64,000 nucleotides of DNA from CAZMRF01 sp964568735 (GTDB lineage: Bacteria > Acidobacteriota > Polarisedimenticolia > JACPZX01), in assembly GCA_964568735.1 (NCBI GenBank), contig CAZMRF010000017.1:15049-79048 (forward strand), read 5' to 3'. The notes below the pieces were generated by a model. That model ran no database searches. It was given only the letters and a program-made list of their open reading frames with translations, and had not been told where the DNA came from. The position numbers and the translations under genes were made by a program. Below are positions 25,989-35,911 of this stretch, piece by piece. Position 1 is the first letter of the stretch. Each line of letters starts with the position of its first letter.

Positions 25989-26828
25989 GTGGCGGGCTCG
26001 CGTCCGCGCCGCGCCGGCTCCGCGCGCCGCAAGTCGCTGGGCCAGAACTTCCTTCGCAACCTCGCCGCGGCCGACAGGATCGTCGAGCTCTTCGCTCCCT
26101 CGCCTGGAGAGGTTGTCCTCGAGGTCGGCCCCGGGGAGGGCGTCCTCACCGAGCGCCTCCTGGATCGGGGTGCCGTCGTCGTCGCCATCGAGCGCGACAC
26201 GGATCTGGCGGAGGCCACGGCGCGGCGCCTTGGAGGCAAGCAGGGGCTCCACCTGCACCCGGGAGACGCGCGGCGCCTCCCCCTCGAGCCCCTTCTGCTT
26301 CCCCACCTGCCGCCGGGGGGACGGGCACGGGTCCTCTCGAACCTCCCCTACTCCGCCGGAACCGACATCCTCATCCGCCTCCTGCGCCACCGTGTGCTCC
26401 TGGCGGGGATCATGGTGATGCTGCAGCGTGAGGTCGCCGACAGGATCTGCGCGCCGCCCGGCAGCCGCGTCTACGGCTCGATCTCCGTCCTCGCGCAGTA
26501 CTTCACCGAGCCGCGCCGGCTCATGACGCTCGAGCCGGGCTCCTTCTCTCCTCCTCCCAGGGTGCGCAGCGCCGTCGTGAGCCTTCCTTTCCGCCCCGTC
26601 CTTGAGCTCTACGGTGAAGCCGAGAGCCGCTACGGCAGCTTCATCCACGCCGCCTTCCACAGCCGCCGCCGCACGCTGCCGCACAACCTGGCCCCCGCCT
26701 GGAACTGCGCCGCTCCCGAGGCGGCCCGGCAGATCGCGGAGGCGGGGATCGATCCTCGAAGGAGACCCGAGAGCCTCGATCGATCCGAGTTCCTGGTCCT
26801 CTTCAATGCGGGGCCGCCGGGGGTATAA
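25989..26828 (+). CDS. rsmA: 16S rRNA (adenine1518-N6/adenine1519-N6)-dimethyltransferase
   Basis: A 279-residue RsmA/KsgA. The N-terminal KSLGQNFLRN is the family signature. SAM-binding follows with VLEVGPGEGVLTERLL and AIERD, and the catalytic motif is LSNLPYSAGTDI. The C-terminal helical domain includes YGSFIHAAFHSRRRTLPHNL. It dimethylates two adenines in helix 45 of 16S rRNA during 30S maturation. The start is GTG at 25989. The intergenic stretch 26829-26923 before the RNase J gene holds nothing that I can name. Confidence 0.96.
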   Translation: MAGSRPRRAGSARRKSLGQNFLRNLAAADRIVELFAPSPGEVVLEVGPGEGVLTERLLDRGAVVVAIERDTDLAEATARRLGGKQGLHLHPGDARRLPLEPLLLPHLPPGGRARVLSNLPYSAGTDILIRLLRHRVLLAGIMVMLQREVADRICAPPGSRVYGSISVLAQYFTEPRRLMTLEPGSFSPPPRVRSAVVSLPFRPVLELYGEAESRYGSFIHAAFHSRRRTLPHNLAPAWNCAAPEAARQIAEAGIDPRRRPESLDRSEFLVLFNAGPPGV

Positions 26829-26923
26829 TCCCTGTCCATGTCCGGGCCCTGCATCGTCACCCGGCCCGCCAGCCCGCTCGTCACGAGCCGGCGGAGCGTG
26901 GCCCGGCGGCTGGAAAACCCGCG

Positions 26924-28606
26924 ATGACCACCGGAGGAGGCCCCACGGCAGCCATCCCGCTTCAGATCACCCCCCTCGGCGGCCTGGGGGAGTTCGGCAT
27001 GAACATGATGGCCCTCCGGTACGGCGAGGCCATCATCGTGGTCGACACGGGCCTCATGTTCCCGGACGAGAGCGATCACGGCGTCGATTTCATCGTGCCG
27101 GACATGTCCTGCCTCCTCGAGATGCCCGGAGCCATCCACGGCATCCTCCTGACCCACGGGCACGAAGATCACATCGGCGCCCTCCCTCATCTCCTCGGAA
27201 AGGCGCGCGCCCCGGTCTACGGCACCCGCTTCACGCTGGGCATGGCGCGCAAGCGCCTCGACGAATACCAGATCGGCATCGCGGATGACGCGCTGCGGAT
27301 CGTCTCGGCAGGCGACGTGGTCACGCTGGGGCCCTTCACCATCGAGTTCATCCGCGTCACGCACAGCATCCCGGACGCCGTGGCGCTGGCCATCCGCACT
27401 CCCGTGGGCACCATCATCCACACGGCCGATTTCAAGATGGACCAGACCCCGGTGGACGGGCTACCCATCAACCTGGCTCGCTTCAGCCAGTACGGCGACG
27501 AAGGGGTCCTCGCGCTTCTGTCGGACAGCACGAACGCGGCCCGGCCCGGCTTCACGCCTTCGGAGCGCAACGTGGGGCACCACCTGGAGCCCCTGATGAT
27601 GTCGGCCCGAGGGCGCATCGTGGTGACCACCTTCGCCAGCAACATCCACCGCCTCCAGCAGGTGATCAACATCGCCTCGAGGATGGGCCGGAAGGTGGCG
27701 CTGACCGGGCGGAGCATGATGCAGAACGTCCAGACGGCCCAGGAGCTGGGATACATGCGTGTGGCCGAGGGCTGCCTGATCGACGGCCGCGATGCGTCGG
27801 CCTATCCTGCCTCCGATCTGGTCGTCCTCGCCTCGGGGAGCCAGGGTGAGCCCATGAGCGCCATGGCGCGGATCGCGCTCGATCACCACAGCGACGTGGC
27901 CGTGGGCCCAGGCGACCTGGTCATCCTCTCCGCGAGGAGGATCCCGGGCAACGAGGTTCCCATCGGGCGGATGGTCAACCACCTCTGCCGGCGCGGCGCG
28001 GACGTCCTGCTCGACGACACGCCGGGCATCCACGTCTCGGGCCACGCCAGCCGGGAGGAGCTGAAGCTCATGCTCGCGCTGACCCGCCCGAAGTTCTTCA
28101 TCCCCGTCCACGGCGACTTCCACCACCTCTCCCAGCACGCGGGCCTCGCCCGCGAGATGGGCTTCGGCGAGGCGAACGTGCTCCTCGCCGAGACCGGGGA
28201 CCAGATCGAGCTCACCTCCGAGTCCGCCGCCATCACCGGCAAGATCCCCGTGGGCTCGGTCTACATCGACGGGAGGCTCGACGAGGTGGACGAGATGGTG
28301 ATCCGCGACCGGCGGCACATCGCCGCCGACGGGGTCATCATGCCCATCGTCGTCATCAACAAGCACAACGGCGAGCTGGAGGCTCCCCCGGAGATGGTGA
28401 CGCGGGGCTTCGTCTGGGCGCCGGACTCGGAGCGGCTCATGGAAGAGGCCGGCCGGGTGATCACGGAGTCCATCGAGGATTCGACTCTCGAAGAGCGGAC
28501 CGACGACGGATTCGTCCGCTCCCGCATCGTCTCCGATCTCAAGCGATTCATGCGCAAGCGCACCCGGAAACGCCCCCTGATCATCCCCGTCGTGATGGAG
28601 ATCTGA
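26924..28606 (+). CDS. rnj: Ribonuclease J
   Basis: A 560-residue metallo-beta-lactamase/beta-CASP ribonuclease. The zinc motif is LTHGHEDHIGALPHLL, then HSIPDAVALAIRTPVG, IIHTADFKMDQTPVDG and the beta-CASP segment VVLASGSQGEPMSAMARIA. The later FIPVHGDFHHLSQHAGLA is typical of RNase J. The enzyme has endo- and 5'-3' exonuclease activity and governs mRNA decay and rRNA processing in bacteria that use it. The C-terminal domain (RKRTRKRPLIIPVVMEI) is short. It lies 1 nt from ftsK, so the two are probably co-transcribed. Confidence 0.95.
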   Translation: MTTGGGPTAAIPLQITPLGGLGEFGMNMMALRYGEAIIVVDTGLMFPDESDHGVDFIVPDMSCLLEMPGAIHGILLTHGHEDHIGALPHLLGKARAPVYGTRFTLGMARKRLDEYQIGIADDALRIVSAGDVVTLGPFTIEFIRVTHSIPDAVALAIRTPVGTIIHTADFKMDQTPVDGLPINLARFSQYGDEGVLALLSDSTNAARPGFTPSERNVGHHLEPLMMSARGRIVVTTFASNIHRLQQVINIASRMGRKVALTGRSMMQNVQTAQELGYMRVAEGCLIDGRDASAYPASDLVVLASGSQGEPMSAMARIALDHHSDVAVGPGDLVILSARRIPGNEVPIGRMVNHLCRRGADVLLDDTPGIHVSGHASREELKLMLALTRPKFFIPVHGDFHHLSQHAGLAREMGFGEANVLLAETGDQIELTSESAAITGKIPVGSVYIDGRLDEVDEMVIRDRRHIAADGVIMPIVVINKHNGELEAPPEMVTRGFVWAPDSERLMEEAGRVITESIEDSTLEERTDDGFVRSRIVSDLKRFMRKRTRKRPLIIPVVMEI

Positions 28607-28607
28607 G

Positions 28608-30872
28608 ATGGCGAGGATTCCGAGGCTCGGAGAGGCGATGGGCGTCCTGCTCCTGTCCGCCTCTCTCGTGCTCGGCCTCGCGCTCATCTCCCATTCGTCG
28701 GGAGACCCCTCCTTCTTCGCACGGGGCGGCGGCGACGCGCACAACCTGATCGGGCGCTTCGGCGCGACGCTGTCGGAGGCCTTCCTGCAGCTCTTCGGCC
28801 TGGGCTCCTTCGCGGTGGCCGCGGCCGGCTGCTGGGTCGGGGTCCGCCACCTCTTCGGCCGGGGCGGGCCCGGAGCCCTGCCGGCGGCCATCGGGGTCGC
28901 GGGGCTGCTCCTGGGCCTCCTGCCGCTGCTGCACGCGGTGGCGGGGCGCGGGCTCCTCGGCGGAGGGCTCGACGCCGGAGGGATCATCGGGACGGCCATT
29001 GGCGACGGGCTGCGCGCCTTCCTGAACCCGCTGGGGACGATCCTCTTCTGCCTGACCATCGTCACCATCTCCGCCATCGTCTCCACCCAGGTCTCATTCC
29101 CCAACCTTTTCCTGACCCTGTGGAAGGCGGCCCTGGAGGGGTGGCGCAAGGCACGGCTTCAGCTCGCGCGGTGGCAGGAGCGCCGCCGCAAGGACAGGAT
29201 GCGCCGCGACGTCCTGCGCAAGCAGGAGGAACGGCAGCGTTCGCTCGCCCCGAGCGCGGAGCCGAAGCTCTCGACCTCACGAGCCGCCGAGCCCCGGCCC
29301 GCTCCCGCGCTCCCTCCCGCTCCACCCGCCCCACCGGCTCCCGCGATGGCAGCGCGTGCCGAGGCCCACGCAGCCCCCGCGCACTCCCAGGCCCGCCTTC
29401 CGATCGGGCCCGGCAAGCACGAGTTCACGCTTCCGCCGACCACGCTCTTCACCGCCGCCTCGGCCTCCGCAGCGGTCGACGACCGCGAGCTTTTCGCGCG
29501 CGCGAAGACGCTCACCGAGAAGTGCCGGGAGTTCGGCGTCGATGGATCGGTCATCGAGATCCACCCGGGCCCCGTGGTCACGACCTTCGAGTTCAAGCCC
29601 GAGGCCGGGATCAAGTACAGCAAGATCGTCTCGCTCTCCGACGACCTCTGCCTGGCGCTGGAGGCCGAATCGGTCCGCATCGATCGCATCTCCGGGAAGT
29701 CCACCGTGGGGATCGAGGTGCCCAACAAGACCCGCGAGACCATCTACATCCGCGAAGTTCTAGAAAGTGAGAAGTACCGGCGCTCGCACTCGAAGCTGGC
29801 CCTCGCCCTGGGAAAGAAGATCGACGGGGAGGTCTACGTCTCCGACCTGGCCCGCATGCCCCACCTCCTCATCGCCGGGGCCACGGGGGCCGGGAAGTCT
29901 GTGACCCTCAACGCCATCATCGCGAGCATCCTCTGCCGGGCCACCCCCGACGAGGTCAAGTTCATCTTCATCGACACGAAGCGGCTCGAGCTGGGGATTT
30001 ACGAGAACATCCCGCACCTGCTGACACCCGTGGTGGCCGAGGCCAAGAAGGCGAGCAACGCCCTGCGCTGGGCGACGGCCGAGATGGAGAGACGCTACAA
30101 GCTGCTGTCCGGATGCAACGTGAGGAATATCGACCACTACAACGCGCAGATCCGGCAGGGGCGGCTCACCCCGCAGCAGGTGGCCGACGGGGCCACCGAG
30201 CTGAAACCTCTCCCCTACATCCTGGTCGTCATCGACGAGCTGGCGGATCTCATGATCCTCGCGGCGCGGGACGTTGAAGACTCGATCACCCGCCTGGCGC
30301 AGATGGCGCGCGCGGTGGGCATCCATCTCATCCTCTCGACCCAGCGCCCCTCCGTGGACGTTCTGACGGGCGTCATCAAGGCGAATCTCCCCTCGCGCAT
30401 CGCGCTGCGCGTCTCCTCCAAGGTGGACTCGCGCACCATCATCGACGGCAACGGCGCCGAGAAGCTCCTCGGCAACGGCGACATGCTCTTCCTGCCGCCG
30501 GGCAGCGCGCGCCTGATCCGGATCCACGCCTCCTACATCAGCGACAACGAGTGCCAGGCCCTCGCGGAATACCTCCGCAAGCAGTCGCGGCCGGAGTTCG
30601 ACGAATCGGTCACGGTCGAAAAGAAGAAGATCGAGGAGATCGACGGCGAGGCCGATACCATGTTCCCGGAGGCCGTCCGGCTCGCCATCGACCTGCGCCA
30701 GGTCTCCGCCTCCCATCTCCAGCGCCGGCTCCGGCTCGGCTACGCGCGGGCGGCGCGCCTGGTGGACATGATGGAGGCCCGCGGAATAGTCGGGCCCGCC
30801 GACGGGAGCAAGCCCCGCGAGGTGCTGGTCGGCCCCGAGTACCTGGAGCGGATGGCCGCGGGAGCCGCCTGA
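28608..30872 (+). CDS. ftsK: DNA translocase FtsK/SpoIIIE
   Basis: A 754-residue translocase. The N-terminal membrane domain has about four helices within residues 1-170. A basic and Pro/Ala-rich linker follows (about 180-265), then the motor with Walker A LLIAGATGAGKSVTLNAI, FIFIDTKRLELGIYENIPHL, Walker B ILVVIDELADLMI and STQRPSVDVLTGVIKANLPS. A winged-helix gamma domain closes the protein (SASHLQRRLRLGYARAARLV). FtsK pumps DNA at the closing septum and directs dimer resolution. The gamma domain implies recognition of polarising KOPS-like sequences. Confidence 0.96.
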   Translation: MARIPRLGEAMGVLLLSASLVLGLALISHSSGDPSFFARGGGDAHNLIGRFGATLSEAFLQLFGLGSFAVAAAGCWVGVRHLFGRGGPGALPAAIGVAGLLLGLLPLLHAVAGRGLLGGGLDAGGIIGTAIGDGLRAFLNPLGTILFCLTIVTISAIVSTQVSFPNLFLTLWKAALEGWRKARLQLARWQERRRKDRMRRDVLRKQEERQRSLAPSAEPKLSTSRAAEPRPAPALPPAPPAPPAPAMAARAEAHAAPAHSQARLPIGPGKHEFTLPPTTLFTAASASAAVDDRELFARAKTLTEKCREFGVDGSVIEIHPGPVVTTFEFKPEAGIKYSKIVSLSDDLCLALEAESVRIDRISGKSTVGIEVPNKTRETIYIREVLESEKYRRSHSKLALALGKKIDGEVYVSDLARMPHLLIAGATGAGKSVTLNAIIASILCRATPDEVKFIFIDTKRLELGIYENIPHLLTPVVAEAKKASNALRWATAEMERRYKLLSGCNVRNIDHYNAQIRQGRLTPQQVADGATELKPLPYILVVIDELADLMILAARDVEDSITRLAQMARAVGIHLILSTQRPSVDVLTGVIKANLPSRIALRVSSKVDSRTIIDGNGAEKLLGNGDMLFLPPGSARLIRIHASYISDNECQALAEYLRKQSRPEFDESVTVEKKKIEEIDGEADTMFPEAVRLAIDLRQVSASHLQRRLRLGYARAARLVDMMEARGIVGPADGSKPREVLVGPEYLERMAAGAA

Positions 30873-30879
30873 CGGCGCG

Positions 30880-32781
30880 ATGAAGGCGCTCCTCTCCTCG
30901 GTGGGCGCCTCGCTCCTCCTCGCCGCCCTCTTCGTCCAGCTCTTTACCGCGTCGCGCTCGACCTCGGCCGTCGTGGACGAGCCGGCTCACCTGACGGCCG
31001 GGTACCTAGCGCTCACCCGGGGCGACCTCGGCGTGAACCGCGAGCACCCGCCGCTCATCAAGGCGATCGCGGCGCTTCCCCTCCTGGTCGTGAAGCCGCG
31101 CCTCCCCGAGCCCGCGCCGGGAGGCCCGCTTCCCGGCACGGAGGACTTCGAGTTCCACTACTCGAGGGAGTTCCTCTACCGGGCGAACGACGCCGGGCGC
31201 CTCCTCGCCGCCGCCCGCCTTCCCATGATGATCCTGACGGTCCTCCTGGGCGCGGTGCTCTTCGTCTGGACCCGTGAGATCGCCGGGGCGGGCGCCGCCC
31301 TTGCCGCCCTCGCGCTCTTCTCCTTCGAGCCCGGCATCCTGGGCCACGGCCGCCTCGTGACGACCGATCTGGGAGCTGCCTTTTTCATCATGGCCACGCT
31401 CTGGACGCTGCGGCTCACGCTCAGGCGGGGCTCCCTCATGGGTGCGATGGCCTGCGGGCTCCTTCTGGGCTGCGCCCTGCTCGCGAAGTTCTCCACGCTG
31501 CTTCTCCTTCCGATCGGCGGGCTGCTCCTCCTGCTCGATCGCTTCCTGCGCAGCAGGGAAGCCGACGCAGGAGGGCATGGCGTCGACCGGGCCGGGGAGG
31601 CGAGGCGTCGGGCAGAGGCAACTCGTGAGCCCGGGGGCGAAGGCTCAGCTCCGGCGCCGGGCGGCTCTCAGGCTCCCACTCGAGGGAGTCGTCCCGATCG
31701 AAGTAACGGCTGGGGGCGCACGGCGATCCTCGCCGCGATCGTCCTGCTCACGGGCTGGCTCGTTCTCCTGGCCGGGTATGGGTTCAAGGGCTTCCCGCTC
31801 CCTTCGCTCTACGTCGAGGGGCTCCAGCTCGCGAGATTGAAGAACGTGACGCTCGAGGGGCCGACCTATCTCATGGGCGAGATCTCGGCGAACGGCTTCT
31901 GGTCCTATTACCTGATCGCCCTCCTCGTGAAGACTCCCATCCCGCTCCTGCTCCTCTCTGCGGTAGGGAGTGTCTCGCTTCTGCGCCACCCCTCGTGGCG
32001 TCGGGAGGCGCTCTGGCTGCTCCTTCCCCCCGCGTCCTGGATTGTCGCGATGAGCGCTCTGACCCACGCCCAGATCGGGGTCCGCTACGTCCTGCCCGCG
32101 GTCCCCTTCCTGTGCGCCGCCGCCGGGGCCGGCCTGCCGGTGCTCGCGGGTGCCCTTTCGCGACGCGGGAGCAAGGAGGATGGCGCGGCTCTCCAGGCGC
32201 TCAAGGCGCGTGGCGGTGGAAGCGCCGAGGAGGCCGCGGCCGGTGCGGGCTCGACCGCGTGCGTGGCGGCGGGCGGCGTGGCCGGCCCGGGGCGGGCGCC
32301 CGCTCGGGCACGGGCTGTGGTGGTCGTGGCGTCAGCCATCATTCTGATCGGCTGGCAGGCGGCCTCGACGCTGGCCGCCCATCCCTACCACCTCTCCTGG
32401 TTCAACGCCCTTGCGGGTGGATCGCAGAACGGATGGAAGTGGCTCGCCGATTCGAACGTGGACTGGGGGCAGGATCTGATCGGGCTGCGCCGGTGGCAGG
32501 AGGGGGCCGGGAATCCTCCCGTGAACCTCTACTACTTCGGCACCGCCGACCCCGAAGCCGAGGGGATCCGCCGCTACCCGTACGGGGAGGTTCATCCCGG
32601 CTGGTTCGCGGTGAGCGCGACGCACCTTGCCGGCGTCTACCTGCCCGACAGGGACTACTTCGCGGTGCTCAGGGAGAGGAAGCCCGACGTGAGCATCGGG
32701 GGATCGATCTTTCTCTATCACCTCGACCCTGTCCCCGCGCCGCTCCTCGAGCCGCTGCGCCGCCGGGGCCCTTCGCCTTGA
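30880..32781 (+). CDS. GT39/PMT-like membrane glycosyltransferase
   Basis: A 633-residue polytopic membrane protein. The first external loop carries DEPAHLTAGYLALTRGDLGV and NREHPPLIKAIAALPLL, characteristic of polyprenyl-phosphate-sugar-dependent glycosyltransferases (ArnT/PMT clan), in which the acidic pair is catalytic. Ten or more hydrophobic helices follow. The C-terminal globular part includes SNVDWGQDLIGLRRWQ. Two Arg/Gly/Ala-rich stretches (about residues 225-280 and 425-485) lie in loops between helices. The acceptor is unknown. It starts 7 nt behind ftsK. Confidence 0.85.
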   Translation: MKALLSSVGASLLLAALFVQLFTASRSTSAVVDEPAHLTAGYLALTRGDLGVNREHPPLIKAIAALPLLVVKPRLPEPAPGGPLPGTEDFEFHYSREFLYRANDAGRLLAAARLPMMILTVLLGAVLFVWTREIAGAGAALAALALFSFEPGILGHGRLVTTDLGAAFFIMATLWTLRLTLRRGSLMGAMACGLLLGCALLAKFSTLLLLPIGGLLLLLDRFLRSREADAGGHGVDRAGEARRRAEATREPGGEGSAPAPGGSQAPTRGSRPDRSNGWGRTAILAAIVLLTGWLVLLAGYGFKGFPLPSLYVEGLQLARLKNVTLEGPTYLMGEISANGFWSYYLIALLVKTPIPLLLLSAVGSVSLLRHPSWRREALWLLLPPASWIVAMSALTHAQIGVRYVLPAVPFLCAAAGAGLPVLAGALSRRGSKEDGAALQALKARGGGSAEEAAAGAGSTACVAAGGVAGPGRAPARARAVVVVASAIILIGWQAASTLAAHPYHLSWFNALAGGSQNGWKWLADSNVDWGQDLIGLRRWQEGAGNPPVNLYYFGTADPEAEGIRRYPYGEVHPGWFAVSATHLAGVYLPDRDYFAVLRERKPDVSIGGSIFLYHLDPVPAPLLEPLRRRGPSP

Positions 32782-32880
32782 TGCACCGATCCAGCACAGG
32801 TACCTTCTGGACCTCATGAGACTCCGCGCTCAATTCATCGCGCGCCCATCACTGACTTCCGTCCGCGTTTTCCCATCGAG

Positions 32881-35010
32881 ATGAGCCCGGATCAAGGCAT
32901 CCTCGAGGAGCGCGCCCAACCCGGGCTGATCGCGATGGCGGGCGTGGGCGCAGCCGCGGTACTGATCCGCCTGGCCTACTTCGCCGAATACCGCCACTCC
33001 CCCTTCTTCGATTTCCTCCACCTCGATCCCCTCTACTACTTCGAGTGGGCGACCCGCATCGCCTCGGGGGAGTGGATCGGCCGGGAAGTCTTCGAGCAGA
33101 GCCCGCTCTATCCCTACCTCCTGGCGATCTACATCGGCCTCTTCGGGCAGGACCTCACGGCGCTGCGCCTGGTCCAGTTCGCGATCGGATCGGCCACGGC
33201 CGTCCTGACCTGCATCCTCGCGGCCCGCCTCTTCGGAAGGAGCGCTGGGATCTGCGCGGGGCTGCTCGCGGCGGTCTACGGCCCTCTTCTGTTCTTCGAA
33301 GGCCAGGTGATGAAGGAGTTCCTCACCCCCTTCTTCTCGATCGCGATGCTCCTGCTCTTCGATCTCGCCGTCACCCGAACGAAGGGCCGGGGGATACTGC
33401 TTGCCGCCTCGGGGGCCTGCATCGGGCTGGCGGCGCTGGTCCGAGACAACGTGCTCCTGGTCCTGCCCTGCCTGGCCCTGTATCTCATCCTCGCCCGCCG
33501 CGGCCCGCGCCACCCGGTAGCCGAGGGCGGCTCGGCGGGAGAGCGTCACAGGCGGGTCGCGGGTGGGCCGGCGATACGAGAGGACGCCGGGATGCGCGGC
33601 CGGCTCCGGGAGGCGCTCCTGCTCGCGGGAGGGGCCCTGGTGATCCTCCTCCCCGTCGGGATGCGCAACTACGCGGTCTCGGGGGACTTCGTCCTGACGA
33701 CCTCGGGCGGCGGGGAGGTCTTCTACATCGGCAACGGCCCCTATGCGAATGGCGCCTACATCGTCCCGCCCTGGGTGCGCAGCACTCCGAAGCTCGAGCA
33801 CGAGGATTTCCGCGCGAAGGCCCGCGAGCTGACGGGGCGGGATCTCAGCCGCGCCGAGGCCTCGCGATTCTGGTGGCGCGAAGGGGTGAAGACGATCCTC
33901 TCTCATCCCCTCCGCTGGGTGCGGCTCGAAGCGCGCAAGGCGCTGCTCCTCCTCAACGATCACGAGCTGCCGGACAACTACTCCTACGGCTCCTTCATGC
34001 GCTTCTCGCGGATCCTCCCGTGGCTGCCGACCTTCGGCGCCGTCCTGGCTCTCGCGGCGGCGGGGATGGGCTCGGCCGCCGGACGCCGGCGCGAGCTTCT
34101 GCCGCTCGCCCTGGCCGGCGCGAGCTACATGTCCTCCGTGATGCTCTTCTTCAACTTCGGCCGCTTCCGGCTGCCCCTCCTCCCGATCCTCTTCATCTTC
34201 GCGGGGGCCGGCCTCGTCGCGATGGCGCGCTCGGCCCGGGCGCTCTGGCGCGCGCGCCCGCGTCCGCCGCTGCCCGAGATGCGGAAAGCCGCACTCCTCG
34301 GCCTCCTCGTGGCGGGAGTCTGGCTCGGATCACGGATCGACCTGCACTCGGGCGCCGAGGAGCCCTTCCAGGACCGGCTGCACCTGGCGGCCGCCTGGCA
34401 GAAGGCGGGGCGCCTCGACGAGGCCGAGGCGATCCTGCGCAAGACGATCGTCGAGGCCGAGGCGATCCTGGCCCGCCGGGGCTGGAAGCGGGGGGACCCG
34501 ACCGTGCCGGGCGGCGTGACCTTCGCGCTCTCCCTGCACACGGCGCACCGCGATCTCGCGGCGATCCTGATCGAGAGGGAGCGCAGGCCCGAGGCCATCG
34601 AGGAGCTGCGCGCGGCGCTGCCGCTCGATCCGAACGACGCGGCGATCTACCAGATCCTCGGGGGCACCCTGCTCGAGGAGGGCGACGCGCAGGGAGCCAT
34701 CTCGGCCCTGCGCCGGGGCGTGGGCCTGAAGCCTGGCTCCTTCACGATGAGGTTCGATCTCGCGACGGCTCTCTACGAGCAGGGCGATGCGAGAGGGGCG
34801 CTCGAAGAGCTGCGGGAAGCAGCCGACCGCAATCCCGATCTCCCCGATCTCGATCGGGCCGACTGGCACTACGGGATGGGCGTCGCCCTTCTCGCCTTGC
34901 CCGGGAACGAAGATGCAGGGGTCGAGCACCTGAAGCAGGCGCTCGCCCTCAACGCTTCTCACCCGCACGCTGCCGAGGCGCGCGCCGAGATCGCCCGGCG
35001 GCAGCACTGA
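32881..35010 (+). CDS. GT39-like membrane protein with C-terminal TPR region
   Basis: A 709-residue protein. About 450 residues form a polytopic membrane part resembling GT39 enzymes: DPLYYFEWATRIASGEWIGR with nearby EQSPLYPYLLAIY, then LFFEGQVMKEFLTPFFSIAM. Tetratricopeptide-like repeats follow (RPEAIEELRAALPLDPNDAA, YQILGGTLLEEGDAQGAISA, LKQALALNASHPHAAEARAE). The TPR part should face the periplasm or cytoplasm as a protein-binding scaffold. No clear ribosome-binding site precedes ATG 32881. The last 62 nt overlap tail-to-tail with rnc on the other strand. The 99-bp gap before it holds no recognisable signal. Confidence 0.82.
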   Translation: MSPDQGILEERAQPGLIAMAGVGAAAVLIRLAYFAEYRHSPFFDFLHLDPLYYFEWATRIASGEWIGREVFEQSPLYPYLLAIYIGLFGQDLTALRLVQFAIGSATAVLTCILAARLFGRSAGICAGLLAAVYGPLLFFEGQVMKEFLTPFFSIAMLLLFDLAVTRTKGRGILLAASGACIGLAALVRDNVLLVLPCLALYLILARRGPRHPVAEGGSAGERHRRVAGGPAIREDAGMRGRLREALLLAGGALVILLPVGMRNYAVSGDFVLTTSGGGEVFYIGNGPYANGAYIVPPWVRSTPKLEHEDFRAKARELTGRDLSRAEASRFWWREGVKTILSHPLRWVRLEARKALLLLNDHELPDNYSYGSFMRFSRILPWLPTFGAVLALAAAGMGSAAGRRRELLPLALAGASYMSSVMLFFNFGRFRLPLLPILFIFAGAGLVAMARSARALWRARPRPPLPEMRKAALLGLLVAGVWLGSRIDLHSGAEEPFQDRLHLAAAWQKAGRLDEAEAILRKTIVEAEAILARRGWKRGDPTVPGGVTFALSLHTAHRDLAAILIERERRPEAIEELRAALPLDPNDAAIYQILGGTLLEEGDAQGAISALRRGVGLKPGSFTMRFDLATALYEQGDARGALEELREAADRNPDLPDLDRADWHYGMGVALLALPGNEDAGVEHLKQALALNASHPHAAEARAEIARRQH

Positions 35011-35911
35011 TCCCATCCACCCCCAGGCGTGCGAGAGCCTTGCGCGCCGCCTCCGCGCCGGCCGCCTTCTTGGTGCGCCCCTCGCCCCGCGCGAGGCTCC
35101 GGCCCTCCACGACGATCTCGACCGTAAAGGATCTCGCGTGGTCGGGGCCGGCCTCGGCCACGAGCCTGTACTCGGGCAGCGCGCCGCCACGGGCCTGGAG
35201 GTATTCCTGGACGAGCGTCTTCGGGTCCTCCGCCGCCTCGCCGGCCGCGGTGCCGAAGCCCTCCGGGAACTGCCTGAGAATGAAGGAGCGCGCGGCGCGC
35301 ATCCCTCCATCCAGGTAGATGGCCGCCACGACCGCTTCGAACGAGTCGGCCAGGAGCGAGGCCTTCTCGCGCCCCCCCGTTCGCTCCTCCCCGCGCCCCA
35401 GCTTCAGCGCGCTGCCGAGGCCGAGGGCGGCCGCGCGCGGCGCGAGCGAGGCTTCGCTGACGAGGCTGGAGCGCCGGCGGGAGAGGCGTCCCACCTCGAT
35501 CCCGGGCTCCCCTTCCCGGCGGAGAGTCTCGGCCACGACGAACCCCAGGATCGCGTCGCCGAGGAACTCGAGCGTCTCGTTGTCACTCGGCTGCGGCCCG
35601 CTCTCCCCGCCCATGAGATCTCCCTGCAGCGTACGGGAGGCACCCTGCGGGGATCGGGAGGAGCGGTGAGCCGATCGGGGGGCGCCCTGCTGGGCTCGGG
35701 CGGCATTCTGCGGAGTTCGGGATACGGGCTCCGCGGCCCGGCGAGCCTCCGCCTCACCGGCGCCGCCCGCCTCCTGCCGCCAGGAGCGGTGGGTCAGCGC
35801 CTGATCGAGGAGAGCCGGATCCCGGAACCGGTAGCCGAGCGTCTGCTGGAGCCGGGCGAGCAGGCCTGCCTCCAGGGCCCGCCTCCCCTTCTCCTGTTTC
35901 TTCGAAGTCAC
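34949..35911 (-). CDS. rnc: Ribonuclease III with an unusual insertion
   Basis: A 320-residue protein. The RNase III catalytic domain reads YRFRDPALLDQALTHRSW, then the signature NETLEFLGDAILG, then DSFEAVVAAIYLDGG. The C-terminal dsRNA-binding domain includes DPKTLVQEYLQARGGALPEY and GEGRTKKAAGAEAARKAL. It cleaves double-stranded RNA in rRNA maturation. Between HRSWRQE (residue 47) and the signature (about 111) lie about 60 Arg/Gln/Gly/Pro-rich residues, where other RNase III proteins have about ten. The insert is built from degenerate short repeats. The start ATG at 35911 overlaps the stop of the upstream TPR membrane protein (ATGA). Confidence 0.93.
   Translation of the reverse strand: MTSKKQEKGRRALEAGLLARLQQTLGYRFRDPALLDQALTHRSWRQEAGGAGEAEARRAAEPVSRTPQNAARAQQGAPRSAHRSSRSPQGASRTLQGDLMGGESGPQPSDNETLEFLGDAILGFVVAETLRREGEPGIEVGRLSRRRSSLVSEASLAPRAAALGLGSALKLGRGEERTGGREKASLLADSFEAVVAAIYLDGGMRAARSFILRQFPEGFGTAAGEAAEDPKTLVQEYLQARGGALPEYRLVAEAGPDHARSFTVEIVVEGRSLARGEGRTKKAAGAEAARKALARLGVDGISAAAGRSRRAPRQRAGEKR

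Noticed and set aside
26829..26923. A tRNA or small RNA gene between rsmA and rnj
   Set aside because: GC-rich with some self-complementarity, but no cloverleaf or known motif could be traced.
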